DNA of 64,000 nucleotides, from contig OY998175.1 of the NCBI GenBank assembly GCA_963921935.1, forward strand, positions 210,444,655-210,508,654, given 5' to 3'. Shown piece by piece: positions 59,669-64,000 of the stretch. The stretch is from Galeruca laticollis. Lineage: Eukaryota; Arthropoda; Insecta; Coleoptera; Chrysomelidae. The position numbers were made by a program, and so were the translations under genes. The notes under the pieces were generated by a model, which saw nothing but the letters and a program-made list of their open reading frames with translations, made no database searches and was not told the DNA's origin. Each line of letters opens with the position of its first letter. Positions within the stretch are counted from its first letter, which is position 1.

Positions 59669-59684
59669 GTGTGTGTTATAACGG

Positions 59685-60155
59685 AATTAATAAGCACGAT
59701 AGAGGGCGTATTTGTTGACGGATCGAAACCAAACTCGCTACAGAAATCGGTTAGTCAAAAATCTTGGACTAGTTCGTCAATGAGCCAAATTGGCCCGGTA
59801 AAAACCAAATGACGGCCTGTCAAATTTGAAAAAATCGTATTTTTTTTGTTTTTCATTCGACGCGAAAAAGTAACTGAACTTTTTCATAGACCTTAATACG
59901 TTCTACAACTTTTGTATTCAACATTTTTCTCTAAATCGTACAATGAAACATTTATTTAAGAAAATTCACAAATTTACCATAATTTTTTATTATTTTTTTT
60001 GTTTTTGATTTGATGCCAAAATGTTACTTTGGTTTTTTATTCATATCAAAACATTCTATTACTTTTGTATTTAATTTTTTATTTTGGGTTTTATGCAAAA
60101 CTGTTATTGAAATAAGCCTGTCCAATTGGTCCTGTGCCATTGGGATTTTTTATGC
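59685..60155 (+). repeat. Dispersed repeat family, copy 2
   Basis: Aligns with 52312-52700 from AAGCACGATAGAGGGCG to GTGCCATTGGGATTTTTTAT with substitutions and a longer middle part. Confidence 0.7.
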
Positions 60156-60408
60156 TCTGCTTATTATCATACCGTTGCCTTGTTTTGTTCATTGTTTCAA
60201 ATAGATAATAATTGCATGTCTTGATCATTATTAGTGCTTAAAGGTGTAATGTCCGTCTAACGAATGCTGATTAGATACGTATAGATTGAATAATTTCGGC
60301 TGCCTTACCGTACCCACCCAGAATTACGAATTCTTCTGTGTTTCTCGACTGCTTAAGCTTAACATGAACCCCTCTGGTCATATAGATTCTGAATGATCCT
60401 AATATACT

Positions 60409-60582
60409 CTTAAAATTATTGACCTTTACCCTGGCGTCATTTATATCTGATAACATAACCGACAAAACTATTAAGGGGCATCTCTTTCTATTAATAGTGA
60501 AGAACAGAACAAAATAATTTGACATTTGTCGGTCATGTTATCAGATATTAATGACATCAGGGTAAAGGTCAATAATATTAAG
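60409..60582. mobile_element. MITE with long terminal inverted repeats, copy 1
   Basis: CTTAAAATTATTGACCTTTA at the left and TAAAGGTCAATAATATTAAG at the right are the outer parts of about 55-bp inverted arms (inner word ATCTGATAACATAACCGACA). Total 174 bp. Ends beside a (TA)n array. Confidence 0.8.

Positions 60583-60584
<2 letters not shown>

Positions 60585-60620
<36 letters not shown>
60585..60620. repeat. (TA)n array
   Basis: A TA run between the MITE and the next PLE fragment. Confidence 0.9.
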
Positions 60621-60625
<5 letters not shown>

Positions 60626-61262
60626 GGAAATGTTTATATTCTTGGGTTCATAGGTTGTTTTAAATAATTAAAATACGATTGTATTTCACATTTTTCTATT
60701 GAAAATGGATAAAAATTTTAACGTTTCGCTTCTTCTTTGGAAGCATTTTCAAAATAATATCATTATAAGAATAAGGTACGATTAAAATATTTGTAAATAG
60801 ATAAAAACATAAACATTAGTAGGTTTCTTAAAAACATTAATAAAAACACAGAATTAAAATTGACGTACTCACCTTAGAATTTCAATGCAACGATACTATA
60901 CGAGGGAAGTTGAAATGAGTTAATTAATCAGCTTATAGTAAATTTGACTCAAGTTTTTTATATCTTGTCTATCATTCACAGAAAACTCATCTTGTTTTAT
61001 GTGTATCATTTCTTTAATTGATAATTTCTGATAATTTGTGTCTTGAGCTAAGATTTTTGTTTTTTTATAATCAAATTCATGATTCTCAGTGCTTTCATGT
61101 TTGTGTAAAGCAGTTGATGCATTTTTTGTATATTTGTGACCATTCATCCTGCCCTCCAAGTACTGTGTAGTCATTCCTATATAATGCTTCGGACAATTCA
61201 TGCATGGTATGGAGTATATAATATTAGATTTTTTATTATCTCTGGTTGAAGAAACTAAATGA

Positions 61263-61265
<3 letters not shown>
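60621..61265 (-). pseudogene. PLE 3' fragment (fourth family): GIY-YIG endonuclease and terminal part
   Basis: On the minus strand the frame reads SSTRDNKKSNIIYSIPCMNC, PKHYIGMTTQYLEGRMNGHK, ENHEFDYKKTKILAQDTNYQ and KEMIHIKQDEFSVNDRQDIK, and ends KNLSQIYYKLIN. The CxxC, YIG and KTKIL blocks mark the PLE GIY-YIG domain. The fragment is bounded by (TA)n on both sides. RT is absent. Confidence 0.82.
60712..60765 (-). ncRNA. Hammerhead-ribozyme-like motif
   Basis: On the minus strand: TGAAAA (core CUGANGA-like, degenerate), TGCTTCCAAAGAAGAAGC (stem II hairpin), GAAACGTT (GAA, AC/GT stem III, T) and AAAATTTT. Located in the 3' part of the PLE fragment as expected. Confidence 0.45.

Positions 61266-61310
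<45 letters not shown>
61266..61310. repeat. (TA)n array
   Basis: A TA run at the truncation point of the PLE fragment. Confidence 0.95.
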
Positions 61311-61313
<3 letters not shown>

Positions 61314-63079
61314 ATTGGTTTCTATATTTATTTATTATTTATTATTTGAAACTGAAAAATCATTAAGCATGTATACCAACTCTATCAAAGGGTAGGGTTC
61401 AATTGCGCCATTCAAATTCACTCTAATTATTGGATTGTGAAATTAAAATGAACAAACTTATGATTTCAGGAATTTTTTGAACATAGAAATTTATAAACAG
61501 AAAATGTGTACAGATATACTACAAAAAATTAAACTACTATTACTATGGAACAATTAAAATTTTTTTTTTAAATAAAGGCCTATTTTGATTTAGAGATCTC
61601 TAATATAATATTTTAAAATGGTACCTTTTATTTACTAAGTTTGTATCCACTTCAAACTAATCTTCACTCACAATTTCTTTATTGTCGTACCATTCAAATA
61701 AGAAAACCTGGAGCTGAAGTAATATCACCATCGCCCATCATCCACGGATGCACTACTACAGGTACTACTCCAGAATTAAAATACGAATCGTACTCTTCTC
61801 CTCGATAACCTCAGCTACACTTTTTATCTACAAGCACAGTTCCAAGAAGTGAACTTTCACCTTTCCTTTCCAGTCCTTCTCAAATGTTCGATGTTTTCTC
61901 TACCGTATATATAGAATTGCACCACGGATCAAAACTGCAATTAACCCTTTTTCGTAGATCACTTGACGTTTATTTTCTACGAAAACATTTCAAAAGTGAG
62001 TTTAACTGTTTAGGCTATATTTTTTATAAGTTTTTCTTCAAATTTTACCACATTTACGAGTAAAAATATAATATTCTTTCCCTTTGACGTTTTCCAAATC
62101 AACTGACGTTTTTGATTTCCCATCATAATCTATCTCGTTGCGCGTTGCTATCGAAACTTTTTTATATCGTATGAATTGTATAAATATTGTGTGATTAACG
62201 ACGATTTGCCATTTATATTACAATAAACCATGAATTTTTAAGCCGTATATGAAACATGAAAATGACATTTTAGTATTAGAGATCAGAATATATACAGATC
62301 AATATTTTTATACATATAAATATTAACATAACTTATTTACTGTTTATTAAAAATTCCTGAAATTCCTTGCATAAAACAACATATTTACTAACTATATGAA
62401 AATTTGACGTGTTTTTTTCAAATTATTTTAAACTTCATTCTAATGTCGACGGATTCTTTTGAAATTATATTATGTACTGAATTATTAGTTCTAATTTCCG
62501 TTGAATCTGAATCAGATTTCAATATTTTCGATTCTGATGGTTCAAAAAAGTATATCGTCTGTTTCAATATCTTTGGTCAGATTTTCTTCAGTATTGTGGT
62601 GAGGATTTTGTTCACTGTTTTTACTATCAGCATCTATAATTGATTTAGACATGTTTTTTTTACAATGTATAAATATTCGTTAAAATGATGGCTAATATAG
62701 TACAAGATGGCAAAATCAATATGACTTATTTCACTAATACTATTAATCCTTATTAAATTGAATACAACCAAATGAACTGCTTCAGTATATAAATAAAATT
62801 GAAAATATCACGGGGATTGCAGCCTAAATAATGTTAAAAATTCTTGTTATACGAAACCGAGCGCTTTCAAAAGACTTTTTCTTTCTTTTTCAAGGTTGTA
62901 TGGTAGAATTATTGGAAATCAAAGAAAACAGGATACATAGCTATCACTTCTAACTTCAATTAAAATCAAAACCAATGCCTCAACATTGAAATAAAATACA
63001 ATAAGAAAAACGAAAAATTGACTTCAAATTAAACAAATCCCTCCTGAAGGAACACATTTTGGTTTTAAAATTTTAAAAT

Positions 63080-63082
<3 letters not shown>
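61311..63082. other. Mostly without recognisable genes
   Basis: AT-rich. Apart from the candidate exon at 62418-62654 nothing can be assigned. 61690-61920 is less AT-rich with no open frame of note. Confidence 0.35.
62418..62654 (-). pseudogene. Candidate exon of an unknown acidic protein
   Basis: From ATG 62654 the minus strand reads MSKSIIDADSKNSEQNPHHN and IETDDILF, then stops. One base fewer in the T-run at about 62545 would continue EPSESKILKSDSDSTEIRTN and SVHNIISKESVDIRMKF. The Ser/Asp/Glu-rich composition looks like real protein rather than random AT-rich sequence, and resembles in style the pseudogene at 1990-3160. No domain recognised. Confidence 0.25.

Positions 63083-63117
<35 letters not shown>
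63083..63117. repeat. (TA)n array
   Basis: A short TA run upstream of the second MITE copy. Confidence 0.9.
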
Positions 63118-63118
<1 letters not shown>

Positions 63119-63155
63119 CAGTGACTTTGTGGCAATATACTGAGTTACAATGACA

Positions 63156-63340
63156 TCTACACTCAAGATTATTGACCTTTACCCTGATGTCATTAATATC
63201 TGATAACATAACCGACATAATTGTTAAGTGGCATCTCTTTCTATTAATACTGAGAACAGAACAAAATAATTTGACATTCGTCGGTTATGTTATCAGATAT
63301 TAATGACGTCAGGGTAAAGGTCAATAATTTTAAGTGTAGA
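63156..63340. mobile_element. MITE with long terminal inverted repeats, copy 2
   Basis: The same family as 60409-60582. TCTACACTCAAGATTATTGA at the left and TCAATAATTTTAAGTGTAGA at the right. The outer TCTACA/TGTAGA pair extends the inverted repeat beyond that of copy 1. Confidence 0.8.
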
Positions 63341-64000
63341 TTACTTGAAATAAAGCGCTTTTCAATACTTTTCCATACAGGCCGCTAGGTGTCAGTTAAT
63401 ACTTTTGGGTAAAGTAGTAATTCATAGGGTGATTTATCAGTTGAAGATAAGCATTCGGAGTGGACATACGCTGTGATGAGTGAAAAAGTGACATTTTATG
63501 CTTAGAGTCGTTTTAAACGTAATTCACGCTAATAATGTACCGAAATAATAGCTGCGTAAATGGCATTTTAAGTATAGTGTCGCTTATTTAGTCAATGCCG
63601 GAACAAATTTTCTGATGATTTAAAAAATGTCATTTTAAGTATAATCATTAATATTTGGGCAATTATTTTACAAACGGGTAGGTTTACGTCAAACAAAAGT
63701 CACACTACGCGCAACTTTTTTAAAACTATGTTTTCTTAATAACTCCATGAAATACTAAAATGTTTCCAATACATAAAGTAACATCGTCAAACTGATAAGC
63801 GAAACTAATTGCAGTCTGTTATTTCAGTTATTTGCTGAGATATTGACCAAAATCAACAATGTTGAATAGTTATACTAAAAAATTTAACGCCACATTTGTT
63901 TTCAAGGTGCGAATTGGTATCACCGATTTTAACATATTGTTCCGCTCATTAGCTATGACTTACTGTATATTATTTTAAAATTAGGAAATTCCGCAGATTA
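63341..64000. other. No recognisable gene
   Basis: I see no open frame or repeat with support. The words CATTTTAAGTATA occur twice (63562, 63630 area). Confidence 0.35.

Overview
The window is a piece of an arthropod, almost certainly insect, nuclear genome. It is AT-rich, host coding sequence is sparse and split by introns with GT/AG borders, and most of the length is transposable elements in various states of decay: Penelope-like elements (PLEs), gypsy-type LTR elements, a piggyBac element, a hAT element, a LINE tail, MITEs and about seventeen (TA)n arrays. A beetle is a reasonable guess from the element mix, but the sequence does not prove it.

Layout. 0-3.2 kb: an envelope-like remnant on the minus strand, a decayed PLE, and a broken four-exon gene of an uncharacterised insect family. 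4.2-6 kb: (TA)n arrays and a cluster of MITE-like inverted repeats. 9.6-10.3 kb: a solo PLE terminal repeat. 10.6-17 kb: a decayed minus-strand gypsy element, cut by a clean piggyBac insertion (12373-14886, TTAA target duplication) whose transposase still reads open and has all three catalytic aspartates. 18298-25625: a second gypsy element with two 283-bp LTRs and a 4-bp target duplication. It carries a hAT element (18891-21960, 8-bp target duplication), and that hAT carries a 5'-truncated PLE, giving a three-level nest.

25.7-41.2 kb: two phase-matched exons that look like the N-terminal part of an ABCC/MRP4-type ABC transporter, separated by a 15.2-kb intron. The intron holds the most unusual object in the window: a 12,885-bp element (27717-40601) with matched termini beginning 5'-AG, a 6-bp target duplication (TACATA) and inverted arms about 4-5 kb long. 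Its centre holds a minus-strand gene with a TATA box. That gene is one 549-codon frame broken only by two stop codons, followed by a second short frame. I do not recognise the protein. The arms carry several diverged, shuffled pieces of the same genes, short tandem satellites, a 49-bp-arm perfect palindrome, and exact DR1/IR1 nuclear-receptor half-site arrangements near the ends. The 6-bp duplication and AG termini recall Polinton/Maverick integration, but no polymerase B, integrase or capsid gene is visible.

45.6-64 kb: further PLE copies, including one with direct terminal repeats plus an inverted, 5'-truncated second copy (53363-59586), two related LTR-like repeats (47.2-50.3 kb), a dispersed repeat pair, a MITE pair, and long stretches without recognisable genes. 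Hammerhead-ribozyme-like motifs occur in several PLE terminal repeats. Apart from the ABCC-like exons and the piggyBac transposase, nothing here looks like an intact working gene.
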